Source of the DNA: Microbacterium aurantiacum
Lineage (GTDB): Bacteria > Actinomycetota > Actinomycetes > Actinomycetales > Microbacteriaceae
Assembly (NCBI RefSeq): GCF_002872075.1
Contig: NZ_PGGU01000029.1
Coordinates: 133,435 to 197,434, forward strand
DNA length: 64,000 bases
Reading direction: 5' to 3'
Made by a program: the position numbers and the translations under genes. Within the stretch, counting starts at the first letter, position 1, and every line of letters begins with the position of its first letter. This document shows positions 8,501-16,051 of this stretch, in pieces. Below the pieces are notes generated by a model, which did not search any database, was not told the origin of the DNA, and saw nothing but the letters and a program-made list of their open reading frames with translations.

Positions 8501-9840
8501 CGCCCGCGCCGTTCGGAACCCTGCAGCAGGGCGATGCCGAGATCGTCGACGGAGACCGGCATCCCGCTCTCCAGGGAAAGGTTGCCGGCGATGCCGACCG
8601 CGATCGAGCGGATGCCGTCCGTCCAGTCCGCTGGGCGCGCCAGCGGATCCTCTCCAGGGCCGGCGAAGACATCCGCGAGAAGCAGCGCATCGCCGCCGCC
8701 GTGGCCGCCTCTGTCTGACTCGATCGGGACGTCGTACGCCGGTTCCCAGTGCTTCTGAACGATCAGGCGCTCGCCCTCCGATCGCGGGCTCACCGGGCCG
8801 GTCGCGCCGGCGAGGCTCGGATCGACCGCGCGGTGGAGTCCGTCGCCCTCGAGCACTGCGCCGCGCTCGACGACGTCGAGTTCGGCGCGGCCGAGGGTGC
8901 CGTTCACGGCGACGCGGTACCCCTCCCAGGGGGCGTGCGCGTTCAGCGAATAGGAGAGCGTGGCTCCGGAGGCGTAGTCGACGACGAGGGCGAGATTGTC
9001 CTCGATCGTGATGCCGCCGCTGAAGACGTCGAGGTCGCGGCGGTATCCGTCGTGCTGCTCGGCGTCGAGGTAGAGCGCCGACAGGCGAGCGTCGGTGCGG
9101 AGGTCGAGTTCGAAGAGGTCGCCGCCGTCGTGTGTCCCGCGCTCGGGGCGCGCGCCGAGTCCGCGCGCCTCGGCGTTGGCTGCGCCGTAGAACCGCAGCC
9201 CGCCTGAGGCGTACACGCGCGTCGGTGTCGAGCGGATCCACCAGTTCACGAGATCGAAGTGGTGACTGGCCTTGTGCACGAGCAGTCCGCCGGAGTTCTT
9301 CTTCTCGCGGTGCCAGCGGCGGAAGTAGTCGGCACCATGGCTGGTGTCGAGCACCCAGGAGAAGTCCACCGATGTGACTTCGCCGATCGTGCCGTCCTGG
9401 ATCACGCGGCGCAGAGCGCTGTTGCGGGGCGAGTAGCGGTAGTTGAACGTGAGCACCACGCGGCGGCCGGTGCGCTCGACGGCCTGTTCGATGCGGTGCG
9501 CGCTCGCCGCATCGATGGTCAGCGGTTTCTCGACCACGACGTCGGCGCCGGCCTCGAGCGAGCGGATGATGAGCTCGGAATGCAGGTCGTCACGTGCGCA
9601 GATGATGACACGGTCGACGCTCTCCTCGCGGATGAGCTGCTCGAGCTCTGCCGGGGCTCCGATGCGGGGAGCGGGGAGGCCGGCAGCGGTGACGATGTCG
9701 CTGTGATAAAGGGCGCGCGTCGGGTTGGGTTCGCAGATCGCGACGAGCTCGGCGCGGTCGCGGTGAGTGCCGATGATGGCGTCGACGTACATCTGCGCGC
9801 GGTGCCCGGCACCGGCGATGGCATATCTGGTCTTCGTCAT
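8497..9840 (-). CDS. Gfo/Idh/MocA family oxidoreductase
   Basis: A 447-residue NAD(P)-dependent oxidoreductase, probably cytosolic and sugar-specific. The N-terminal Rossmann fold is marked by AIAGAGHRAQMY and the cofactor-binding EKP motif by VVVEKPLTI around residue 100. A long C-terminal substrate domain contains HKASHHFDLVNWW. At 447 residues it is longer than typical 350-residue members and resembles the large Gfo/Idh proteins found in pectin and rhamnoside loci. It is the first gene of the six-gene sugar-acid operon; a promoter and LacI-type operator lie immediately upstream. The substrate is unknown. Confidence 0.85.
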   Translation of the reverse strand: MTKTRYAIAGAGHRAQMYVDAIIGTHRDRAELVAICEPNPTRALYHSDIVTAAGLPAPRIGAPAELEQLIREESVDRVIICARDDLHSELIIRSLEAGADVVVEKPLTIDAASAHRIEQAVERTGRRVVLTFNYRYSPRNSALRRVIQDGTIGEVTSVDFSWVLDTSHGADYFRRWHREKKNSGGLLVHKASHHFDLVNWWIRSTPTRVYASGGLRFYGAANAEARGLGARPERGTHDGGDLFELDLRTDARLSALYLDAEQHDGYRRDLDVFSGGITIEDNLALVVDYASGATLSYSLNAHAPWEGYRVAVNGTLGRAELDVVERGAVLEGDGLHRAVDPSLAGATGPVSPRSEGERLIVQKHWEPAYDVPIESDRGGHGGGDALLLADVFAGPGEDPLARPADWTDGIRSIAVGIAGNLSLESGMPVSVDDLGIALLQGSERRGR

Positions 9841-9885
9841 CTCGCTGTCTCTTCATCGACTGCAGCAGGCGGGCATCGCTGCCCG

Positions 9886-9909
9886 GGAAACGTTTTCTCA
9901 GACAACATA
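9886..9909 (-). promoter_or_regulatory. -10 element and LacI-type operator of the sugar-acid operon
   Basis: On the minus strand a -10 TATGTT (9904-9909) is followed by GAGAAAACGTTTCCC (9886-9898 and flanks), a near-palindromic LacI-family operator with central CG. It overlaps the expected transcription start of the Gfo/Idh gene. No good -35 hexamer is visible. The same AAAACGTTT core occurs at 11085-11094. Confidence 0.65.
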
Positions 9910-9958
9910 GCACGACAGCCGGACGCGCGCGATCGAACGATCACGCGCAAGGATCACC

Positions 9959-10960
9959 TCATTCCGGCGCGTCTCCGGTGCTGCCGCGTGCGATCAGGGA
10001 GGGCACGAACGTCCGCATCTCGGTGGGTGCCTCGCCGGAGAGCTGGTCGTGCATGGCGCGCCACGCGCTCGCCCCGATCTCGGCGGCCGGAACGGCCGCC
10101 GTCGTCAGCGGCGGCGTGGTGTACGCCGCGAACGGGATGTCGTCGAATCCGGCGATCGAGATGCGGCCGGGCACGTCGGCGCCGCGCGCGGTGAGCGCCG
10201 AGAGGAGGCCCATCGCGACCAGATCGTTGAACGCGAGGACGGCGGTGGCGCCGGATGCCAGCACCGGATCGGCGGCGGCCGTGCCACTGTCGAAGTCCAC
10301 TCCGGCCGCCAACTCTTCGACGACGAGGCCGTCCGTCGCCGCGACAGCCTCGGCGATCGCATCTCGACGGGCGCGGTTCGAGACGCTGCGGGGAGCGCCG
10401 GCGAGATAGGCCAGCCGTCGGTGGCCGAGTCCGACCACGTGGTCGATCAGCATCCGGAGCCCTGCGCGATAGTCCGCCGCGACGACCGGGGTCTCGGGCT
10501 GCGGATCACGGTTGATCACCACCGCGGGGCTGAGCTCGGGGAGCAGAGCCCGCAGTTGCTCCTCGGACATGCGGGGTGCGCACAGGATCACGCCGTCGGT
10601 GCGCAGCCGGGTGGTCCGCGCGAGTGCGAGCTCCTCGGCGTGGTCCTCAGCCGAGTCCGCGACGAGGATATGGAAGCCGTCGGCCGCCGCCGCGCGGCTG
10701 AGTCCGCGCAGTATCGCCTGGAATGTCGGATTCGCGAGATCGGGGATCACGACGGCGACCGTCTGGGTGCGGCCCAGGACCAGGCTGCGTGCGACGGGGT
10801 TCGCGGTGTAGCCGAGCTCCGAGGCCGCGGCGCGCACGCGCTCGACGAGCGAGGGATCGACGGTGGGATTGCCGTTCATCGCACGGGAGACGGTCGACAG
10901 CGAGACGCCGGCGAGGCGGGCGACGTCGGTGATGCCCGGTCGTGGAGAAGCGCGTGTCAT
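9959..10960 (-). CDS. LacI family transcriptional regulator
   Basis: A 333-residue repressor. The N-terminal helix-turn-helix reads ITDVARLAGVSLSTVSRAMN, followed by the hinge helix (NPVARSLVLGRT) and a periplasmic-binding-protein-like effector domain (VAVVIPDLANPTFQAILRG; GFDDIPFAAYTTPPL near the C-terminus). The start at 10960 has GGAAGG upstream and gives a standard N-terminus. It lies between the sugar-acid operon and the divergent M24-like gene, both of which carry AAAACGTTT-type operators, so it is the best candidate repressor of both. The effector is probably a sugar acid or oligosaccharide of this locus. Confidence 0.9.
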   Translation of the reverse strand: MTRASPRPGITDVARLAGVSLSTVSRAMNGNPTVDPSLVERVRAAASELGYTANPVARSLVLGRTQTVAVVIPDLANPTFQAILRGLSRAAAADGFHILVADSAEDHAEELALARTTRLRTDGVILCAPRMSEEQLRALLPELSPAVVINRDPQPETPVVAADYRAGLRMLIDHVVGLGHRRLAYLAGAPRSVSNRARRDAIAEAVAATDGLVVEELAAGVDFDSGTAAADPVLASGATAVLAFNDLVAMGLLSALTARGADVPGRISIAGFDDIPFAAYTTPPLTTAAVPAAEIGASAWRAMHDQLSGEAPTEMRTFVPSLIARGSTGDAPE

Positions 10961-11071
10961 CGCTGTACCTTCCGAGCGGTCATCCCGCAGGGGCTGCGGT
11001 GCTGCAATCCTACGGCGAGGGCTGCGGAGCCGGTGGCCTGGCGCGATCGCCCGGTTGAGGGGAAGAGGTGC

Positions 11072-11101
11072 CATACTGGCCGAGAAAACGTTTTATGGAG
11101 G
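11072..11101 (+). promoter_or_regulatory. Promoter region with perfect LacI-type operator and Shine-Dalgarno
   Basis: The palindrome AAAACGTTTT (11085-11094) is a LacI-family core. It follows a -10-like CATACT (11072-11077) and directly precedes the ribosome-binding site GGAGG (11097-11101) of the M24-like gene. Operator and ribosome-binding site are thus only two bases apart. Confidence 0.65.
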
Positions 11102-11105
11102 ATGG

Positions 11106-12143
11106 ATGCCGGGCTCGGAGCAGGATCGAAGAGTGAAACGGGCGCGATTGGAACGGCTTCGCTCGAACCGGGGCCGGGATCTCGTGCTCACGTCCCACGA
11201 GGCTCTCGCGTGGTACCTCGAGGGGGTGCGCACGCATGTGTCGCTCGCGGGACCGGCCGCACTCGCCGTCCGAGTGCGACCGGACGGCGACGTGATCTAC
11301 GTCGCGGACAACGAGGCCGACCGCCTGATCGCCGAGGAGTTCCTGCCCGATGACGCGGATCGCGTCATCCGGGTGCCGTGGCAGGTGTCGCCGGCGGTGG
11401 CGGCCGCCGAGCAGGATGCCGTGCCGGAGGCCTCTGTCGCCCGCGAGCTTCGCGCCGCCCGTGCGCCGCTGCTCCCGGGTGAGCGGGACCGGTACCGGAG
11501 GCTGGGTCGCGACTGCGCCGAGGTGCTCACGGACGTGCTGCGCGGGGCTCGGCCGGAACGGACGGAGCAGCAGCTCGCAGCGACGGTCGTGGGCGGATTG
11601 GCCGCGCGCGGGATCGATCCGCTCGTCGTACTGGTGGCGGGCGCGGGGCGACTCGCGTTCCGGCATCCGCTTCCGACTGCGGCGCCGCTGGGTCAGCGGG
11701 CGATGGTCGTGGTGTGCGGTCGGCGCAGCGGCCTGATCGCGAATGCCACGCGATGGGTCGGCGCTCCGGTCGAAGAGGCGCCGATCCTCGACGTGGAGCG
11801 CGTGTTCCTGGACGCCACGGTGCCTGGCTCCCGCCTCGACGACGTGTTCGAGGCCGGCGTCGCCGGGTACGGGCGCAACGGGTTCGACGCCGAGGAGTGG
11901 CGGCGGCACCACCAGGGCGGACCGGCCGGGTACGCCGGGCGTGACCCTCGGGCCATGGCGGGGGTGGACGACCTCATCGTGACGGATCAGGCCTTCGCGT
12001 GGAACCCGACAGCCCCCGGTGTCAAGGTCGAGGACACCATGCTGCGCACTGCGGACGGATGGGAGGTGCTCACCGAGGACCCGCGCTGGCCGTCGGTCGA
12101 GCACCGCGGGCTTCGGAGGCCGGTGACGCTGCCGTACGGCTGA
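11106..12143 (+). CDS. M24 (aminopeptidase P/creatinase-fold) family protein, metal ligands apparently missing
   Basis: A 345-residue protein with the two-domain layout of M24 proteins: a creatinase-like N-terminal domain (LVLTSHEALAWYLEGVRTH) and a pita-bread C-terminal domain (EQQLAATVVGGLAARGIDPL, FRHPLPT). In active M24 enzymes the strand after the HP motif holds metal-binding aspartates in a DxG...D pattern. Here that region reads MVVVCGRRSGLIANATRWVG, with neither aspartate. It may therefore be a pseudo-peptidase or act on something other than peptides. The ATG at 11106 follows GGAGG; two other nearby ATGs are out of frame or too close. It is divergent from the LacI gene and has its own operator. 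Confidence 0.75.
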   Translation: MPGSEQDRRVKRARLERLRSNRGRDLVLTSHEALAWYLEGVRTHVSLAGPAALAVRVRPDGDVIYVADNEADRLIAEEFLPDDADRVIRVPWQVSPAVAAAEQDAVPEASVARELRAARAPLLPGERDRYRRLGRDCAEVLTDVLRGARPERTEQQLAATVVGGLAARGIDPLVVLVAGAGRLAFRHPLPTAAPLGQRAMVVVCGRRSGLIANATRWVGAPVEEAPILDVERVFLDATVPGSRLDDVFEAGVAGYGRNGFDAEEWRRHHQGGPAGYAGRDPRAMAGVDDLIVTDQAFAWNPTAPGVKVEDTMLRTADGWEVLTEDPRWPSVEHRGLRRPVTLPYG

Positions 12144-12146
12144 GAT

Positions 12147-14078
12147 TCACTCCCCGAGCAGCACGACGACCTCGGCGTCGGTGAGCCGGCCATCGGCCAC
12201 GGCGCCGCGGAACGACAGCCTGACGTGCTCGCCCTCATCGAGCCGCACCGGTGCCGACCAGGCGAGAGCCGATCCGATTCCCGGATAGTCCGCCACGCGC
12301 ACGAACCACGGGTCGCTCCGAGTGCGCAGGTCATCTCCGGCGACGGCGACGGTCGCCTCGCCGTCGGTGAAGCGGGCGCTGAACGCCAGCCACGCGGATA
12401 CGGAGCCGTGCACGGATTCCTCGCCGTGAGCATCCGGGGTGCGCACGTCGACATCGGATGCCGTGGGGAACCGCCAGGTGAAGCCGCCGTAGCCGCCGCC
12501 CGATCGCCCGTTGCTGCCCGGGCTCCCGAGCTCGACGGGCCCGCCCGCTGCCCGCAGCGTCGTGGTCGTCCGGAACAGCCAGGCGCGCGGGTCGGATGAC
12601 GGGCGCAGATGCCAGGCGGTCGTCTCCTCAAGCAGGACGCCGCCGTCGGGAGCGACCCATTCGGCGTGCACATCGAATCCGTCGTCGCGCGGTGCGAACG
12701 AGGTCACCCGGATGCGACCGGCATTGTCGAGCCAGCGATACCCCTGATCGCGGACGTAGGTGGGGCCGCCCCAGAAGTTCACGCCGTTGACGTGCTGGAG
12801 CGCCACCGAGGCGCCCAGGTGCCAGTCGTGATCGGCAGGGTGCGCGTCGGTCACGACGGTGCCGCCCGGCGTGCGCACGGGGTGCAGGAAAGGCCGCGGA
12901 CCCGAGGTGCGCGCGACCGCGGAGCCGTCGTCGTGCACTGCGACGACGGATGATCCTGCGCGAAGCTCGCGTGTGCGGCCTGACTGCGGCGCGGAGGCGA
13001 ACGGCGCGTGCAGTTCGCTGAACAGCGCCCCGGCCCGCGCGGTGCGTTCGGCCCAGAACGCCACGCCGTCGATGGTGGTGAGGGCGGCGGGACGATCCGT
13101 GAGCACCGTGCGCTCGGCGTCCGGCACCAGGATCGGGTCCGGCGCCGTGCGCACGGCCTCCATCACCGTCATGAACGCCCCGGCCTCGACGAGAGGAGAA
13201 GTCAGAGCGATGCCGCGGTCGCGGTGATCGAGCAGCTCTTCGAAGAGGTCGGTGCGCCCGGTGTCCTCCACCTGACCGTCGGGATACTCGAGTCGGTCCG
13301 TCGTGTAGGAGAAGACCACGTCGGCGCCGGGTGTGCGCACCTCGATCAGGGGGTCGGACTGTTCCGGCGCGGCGAGGGTGAGGGCCGCCGAGACGATGCG
13401 GCCGTCGCTGAGTGTGACCCGGACGCTCGAGGTGTCATCCGCCTCGATGTCGTTCGCACGGTAGAGCTCGAGCTCGATGAGCGCGACGTCTTCGCGGCGC
13501 CGGGCGCCGGCGAGACGCAGCGCCGTCGCTACGGCGTGCGAGAGCGGGTTCGTCACCACGCCGTCCACGACGGGGAGGCCGTCGAGGCTGCGCCTGCCCG
13601 CCCATGCGGAGCGCGTCCAGTACGCGGCATCCCTCGTCCAGGCGCCCCAGGCAGCGACCGATGTCGGTTCGCCGAGTTCTGCGAGGCGGGCGAACGCGTG
13701 CGAGCCGAAGCTCTGGAAGCCGATCTGCACTGCGCGGCCGGAGTGCTCCTGAAGGGCGAGCAGATCTTCGAACTGCTCCATGGTCGCGACCGGCGGCTTC
13801 TCGAGGTACAGGTCGCAGCCGTGCTCGAGGGCGAGCGCGGCCAGGGCGAAATGCGTGCCGGTGGGCGTCGCGACGATGACCACATCGGGACGGATTCCGG
13901 CGGCGAAGGCCTCGGCGAGTCCGGGGAACGCGGGTGCATCCGCGCCGAAGCCGTCCTCGGGTGCTCCACTCGGATCCGCGAGTGCGACCACGCGCACGCG
14001 GTCGCCGAGTCGTTCCAGATTGCGCAGGTGGACGGCGCCGAAGCCTCGCGCTCCGACGAGCAGCACGTCTGTGACCAT
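12147..14078 (-). CDS. Gfo/Idh/MocA oxidoreductase fused to PmoA (DUF6807) domain
   Basis: A 643-residue two-domain protein. Residues 1 to about 330 are an NAD(P)-binding oxidoreductase: MVTDVLLVGARGFGAVHL forms the Rossmann turn and DLYLEKPPVA is the EKP motif. From about residue 360 the sequence changes to a beta-rich PmoA-like domain (PRPFLHPVRTPGGTVVTDAH, HPADHDWHLGASVALQHVNG, FWGGPTYVRDQGYRW). PmoA-like proteins usually occur as separate genes beside Gfo/Idh genes in actinobacterial sugar loci, so the fusion supports a joint reaction or complex. Start ATG has GAAGGA upstream. It has a promoter with an operator of the LacI type and ends three bases from the convergent M24-like gene. Confidence 0.82.
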   Translation of the reverse strand: MVTDVLLVGARGFGAVHLRNLERLGDRVRVVALADPSGAPEDGFGADAPAFPGLAEAFAAGIRPDVVIVATPTGTHFALAALALEHGCDLYLEKPPVATMEQFEDLLALQEHSGRAVQIGFQSFGSHAFARLAELGEPTSVAAWGAWTRDAAYWTRSAWAGRRSLDGLPVVDGVVTNPLSHAVATALRLAGARRREDVALIELELYRANDIEADDTSSVRVTLSDGRIVSAALTLAAPEQSDPLIEVRTPGADVVFSYTTDRLEYPDGQVEDTGRTDLFEELLDHRDRGIALTSPLVEAGAFMTVMEAVRTAPDPILVPDAERTVLTDRPAALTTIDGVAFWAERTARAGALFSELHAPFASAPQSGRTRELRAGSSVVAVHDDGSAVARTSGPRPFLHPVRTPGGTVVTDAHPADHDWHLGASVALQHVNGVNFWGGPTYVRDQGYRWLDNAGRIRVTSFAPRDDGFDVHAEWVAPDGGVLLEETTAWHLRPSSDPRAWLFRTTTTLRAAGGPVELGSPGSNGRSGGGYGGFTWRFPTASDVDVRTPDAHGEESVHGSVSAWLAFSARFTDGEATVAVAGDDLRTRSDPWFVRVADYPGIGSALAWSAPVRLDEGEHVRLSFRGAVADGRLTDAEVVVLLGE

Positions 14079-14103
14079 CGCGAGATTCCTTCGGTCGGGG
14101 AGC

Positions 14104-14121
14104 GGATGCGGCGCCGCATCC
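14104..14121. repeat. 18-bp perfect palindrome in the 5' leader
   Basis: GGATGCGGCGCCGCATCC is a perfect palindrome between the -10 (14128-14133) and the start of the fusion gene at 14078. It would form a strong RNA hairpin in the leader or bind a dimeric regulator. Confidence 0.6.
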
Positions 14122-14127
14122 TCCTCC

Positions 14128-14148
14128 AGTATACGGAAAGCGCTTCCC
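14128..14148 (-). promoter_or_regulatory. -10 TATACT and LacI-type operator
   Basis: On the minus strand the -10 TATACT (14128-14133) is preceded by GGGAAGCGCTTTCC (14135-14148), a LacI-family operator with the core AAGCGCTT at 14138-14145. The operator occupies the spacer between -35 and -10, so bound repressor would block polymerase directly. It serves the Gfo/Idh-PmoA fusion gene. Confidence 0.7.
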
Positions 14149-14199
14149 GAAGCGTGCTGTCGTTGCTCGCGGCGGCGGCGCGACCCCTCTACGCCGCTC

Positions 14200-15966
14200 T
14201 CACTCCACTTCGTGACCGAGATCAGGGCGAGGCAGGAAACGCGCGGTCGCGTCGGTCACCGCTTCGAGTTCGACGATCACGATCTCGTTCGCGCCGGTTC
14301 GTGTCACCGGGCCCGGAACGTACAGGGTGCGCTGCGGACCGCGCCGCCAGTACCGTCCGAGCAAGAACCCGTTGACCCACGCGTAGCCCTTGCCCCAGCC
14401 GGCGGTGTCGAGGAACAGGTCCGCGGTCTCGTGCAGGTCGAAGGTGCCGCGCAGGCCGACCGCGCCGCGGGCGCGGCCGCCGACGATCAGCGACTCGTCC
14501 GACGAGGCATCCGACACGGCCTGCCCGAGGGCGGCGACGTCGAACGTGCGCACCCGCCACAGCCCGGAGATCGGGCTGCCGTCGAGAAGAGGCGTGCCGA
14601 TCAGCCCCTTCGCCTCGCCGAGCTTCGCGTCGTAGTTGACGCGGCCGGTCTCTTCGACGAGGAGGCGCAGCGACCCTGCGGCAGGGAGGCTCAGTGACAG
14701 GTCGCCGAGCGTGCGCTGCATCCTTCCCACCGGCACCCCATCCAGGTCGACCCAGGCGTAGTCGCGCACCTCGGCCTCGAGCAGGCCGCCGCTCGCGGCA
14801 TCCGCGGTGTACTCCGCCAGCACCACATCGGAGCCGAGTTCGTCCATCGTCGGCGGCGAGTCGAATGCGCCGCGATCGTGGGCGACCAGCGAGAGCGGAT
14901 CGGCGATCGCGTCGAATGCCACCGAGAACGCCGGTGCCTCCACGACGGCCGGGGCCTGCTCGTCGGGCACGGGCGCATGCCTCGCGATGACCTCCCGGAA
15001 CGCATGGAACTTCGCCGTGACGTCGCCGGACTCCGTGAGGGGGGCGTCGTAGTCGTAGCTCGTCACCATCGGCAGGTAGCGCCCGGAATCGTTCGCTCCC
15101 GCGGTGAGCCCGAAGTTCGTGCCGCCGTGCACCATGTAGATGTTCACGGATGCTCCCGCCGCGAGCAGGCGGTCGAGGTCCGCGGCACTGTCGGCGAACG
15201 TGGTGGTGTGATGCTTCTCGCCCCAGTGGTCGAACCAGCCGCACCAGAACTCCATGCACATGAGCGGGCCGGTCGGCTGATGCTCGCGCAGCACCGCCAG
15301 CCGCTCATCGATGCGTCCCCCGAAGGACCCGGTCTTGTGCAGTTCAGGGTGTGCGCCGTTGTCGAGCATGTGCGGGATCGGCTGGTCGACCTGAGTGAGC
15401 GGCACCGTGATGCCCGAGGCTCGGGTCTGCCGCACCAGAGCCTCGAGATAGTCCTTGTCGGCTCCGTAGGCTCCGTACTCGTTCTCGATCTGCACGAGGA
15501 TCACGCTGCCGTCGCGGTCGATCTGGCGCGGCGCGATGATCGCGTTGACCTTCTCCAGGTACGCGGAGACCTCGGTGAGGTAGGCGGGGTCGCTGGTGCG
15601 CAGCTTCATGGTCTTGTCTGCGGTGAGCCAGGTGGGCAGGCCGCCGTTGTGCCACTCGGCGCAGATGTACGGGCCGGGTCGCACGATCGCGTGCATGCCC
15701 TCTTCGGCCACGATATCGAGGAACCGCCCGAGGTCGACATCGCCGTCCTCGCGCCACGCGCCCTTCACCGGCTCATGGGCGTTCCAGGCCACGTAGGTCT
15801 CGATGGCGTTCAGCCCCATCAGCCCCGCCGTGCGGATGCGGTCGCGCCAGAGGCCCGGGTGCACGCGAGGGTAGTGCATCGCGCCGGAGATGATCTGGTG
15901 CGGTTGTCCGTCGAGGAGGAAGGCGGTTTCGCCGATGTGGAACCGGGATGCCGTGGCCGTCGTCAT
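14200..15966 (-). CDS. Glycoside hydrolase family 35 beta-galactosidase
   Basis: A 588-residue beta-galactosidase. The TIM barrel has the acid/base glutamate in QIENEYG (Glu163) and the nucleophile in MEFWCGWFDHWG (Glu239), plus the family signature RPGPYICAEWHNGGLPTWL beginning near residue 96. The C-terminal half holds the beta-sandwich domains seen in bacterial GH35 (GWGKGYAWVNGFLLGRYW). No signal peptide is present, so it should cleave imported galactosyl oligosaccharides, for example galactan side chains of rhamnogalacturonan I. The frame is open further upstream, but the ATG at 15966 lies seven bases after a -10 element, suggesting a leaderless mRNA and supporting this start. Confidence 0.92.
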   Translation of the reverse strand: MTTATASRFHIGETAFLLDGQPHQIISGAMHYPRVHPGLWRDRIRTAGLMGLNAIETYVAWNAHEPVKGAWREDGDVDLGRFLDIVAEEGMHAIVRPGPYICAEWHNGGLPTWLTADKTMKLRTSDPAYLTEVSAYLEKVNAIIAPRQIDRDGSVILVQIENEYGAYGADKDYLEALVRQTRASGITVPLTQVDQPIPHMLDNGAHPELHKTGSFGGRIDERLAVLREHQPTGPLMCMEFWCGWFDHWGEKHHTTTFADSAADLDRLLAAGASVNIYMVHGGTNFGLTAGANDSGRYLPMVTSYDYDAPLTESGDVTAKFHAFREVIARHAPVPDEQAPAVVEAPAFSVAFDAIADPLSLVAHDRGAFDSPPTMDELGSDVVLAEYTADAASGGLLEAEVRDYAWVDLDGVPVGRMQRTLGDLSLSLPAAGSLRLLVEETGRVNYDAKLGEAKGLIGTPLLDGSPISGLWRVRTFDVAALGQAVSDASSDESLIVGGRARGAVGLRGTFDLHETADLFLDTAGWGKGYAWVNGFLLGRYWRRGPQRTLYVPGPVTRTGANEIVIVELEAVTDATARFLPRPDLGHEVE

Positions 15967-15973
15967 GGGCGAC

Positions 15974-15996
15974 AGTGTAACGGGAAGCGTTTTCCC
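15974..15996 (-). promoter_or_regulatory. Leaderless promoter with LacI-type operator in the spacer
   Basis: On the minus strand the -10 TACACT (15974-15979) sits seven bases before the GH35 ATG, so transcription should start at or next to the start codon. Immediately upstream is GGGAAAACGCTTCCC (15982-15996), a near-palindrome that combines the AAAACG and CGCTT half-sites of the two operator types seen elsewhere in this window. Confidence 0.65.
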
Positions 15997-16051
15997 CGGT
16001 GCGCTGGCAGCGGTCGATCGTGCGCGACATGCATGGGGTCGGTCTCGGCGG

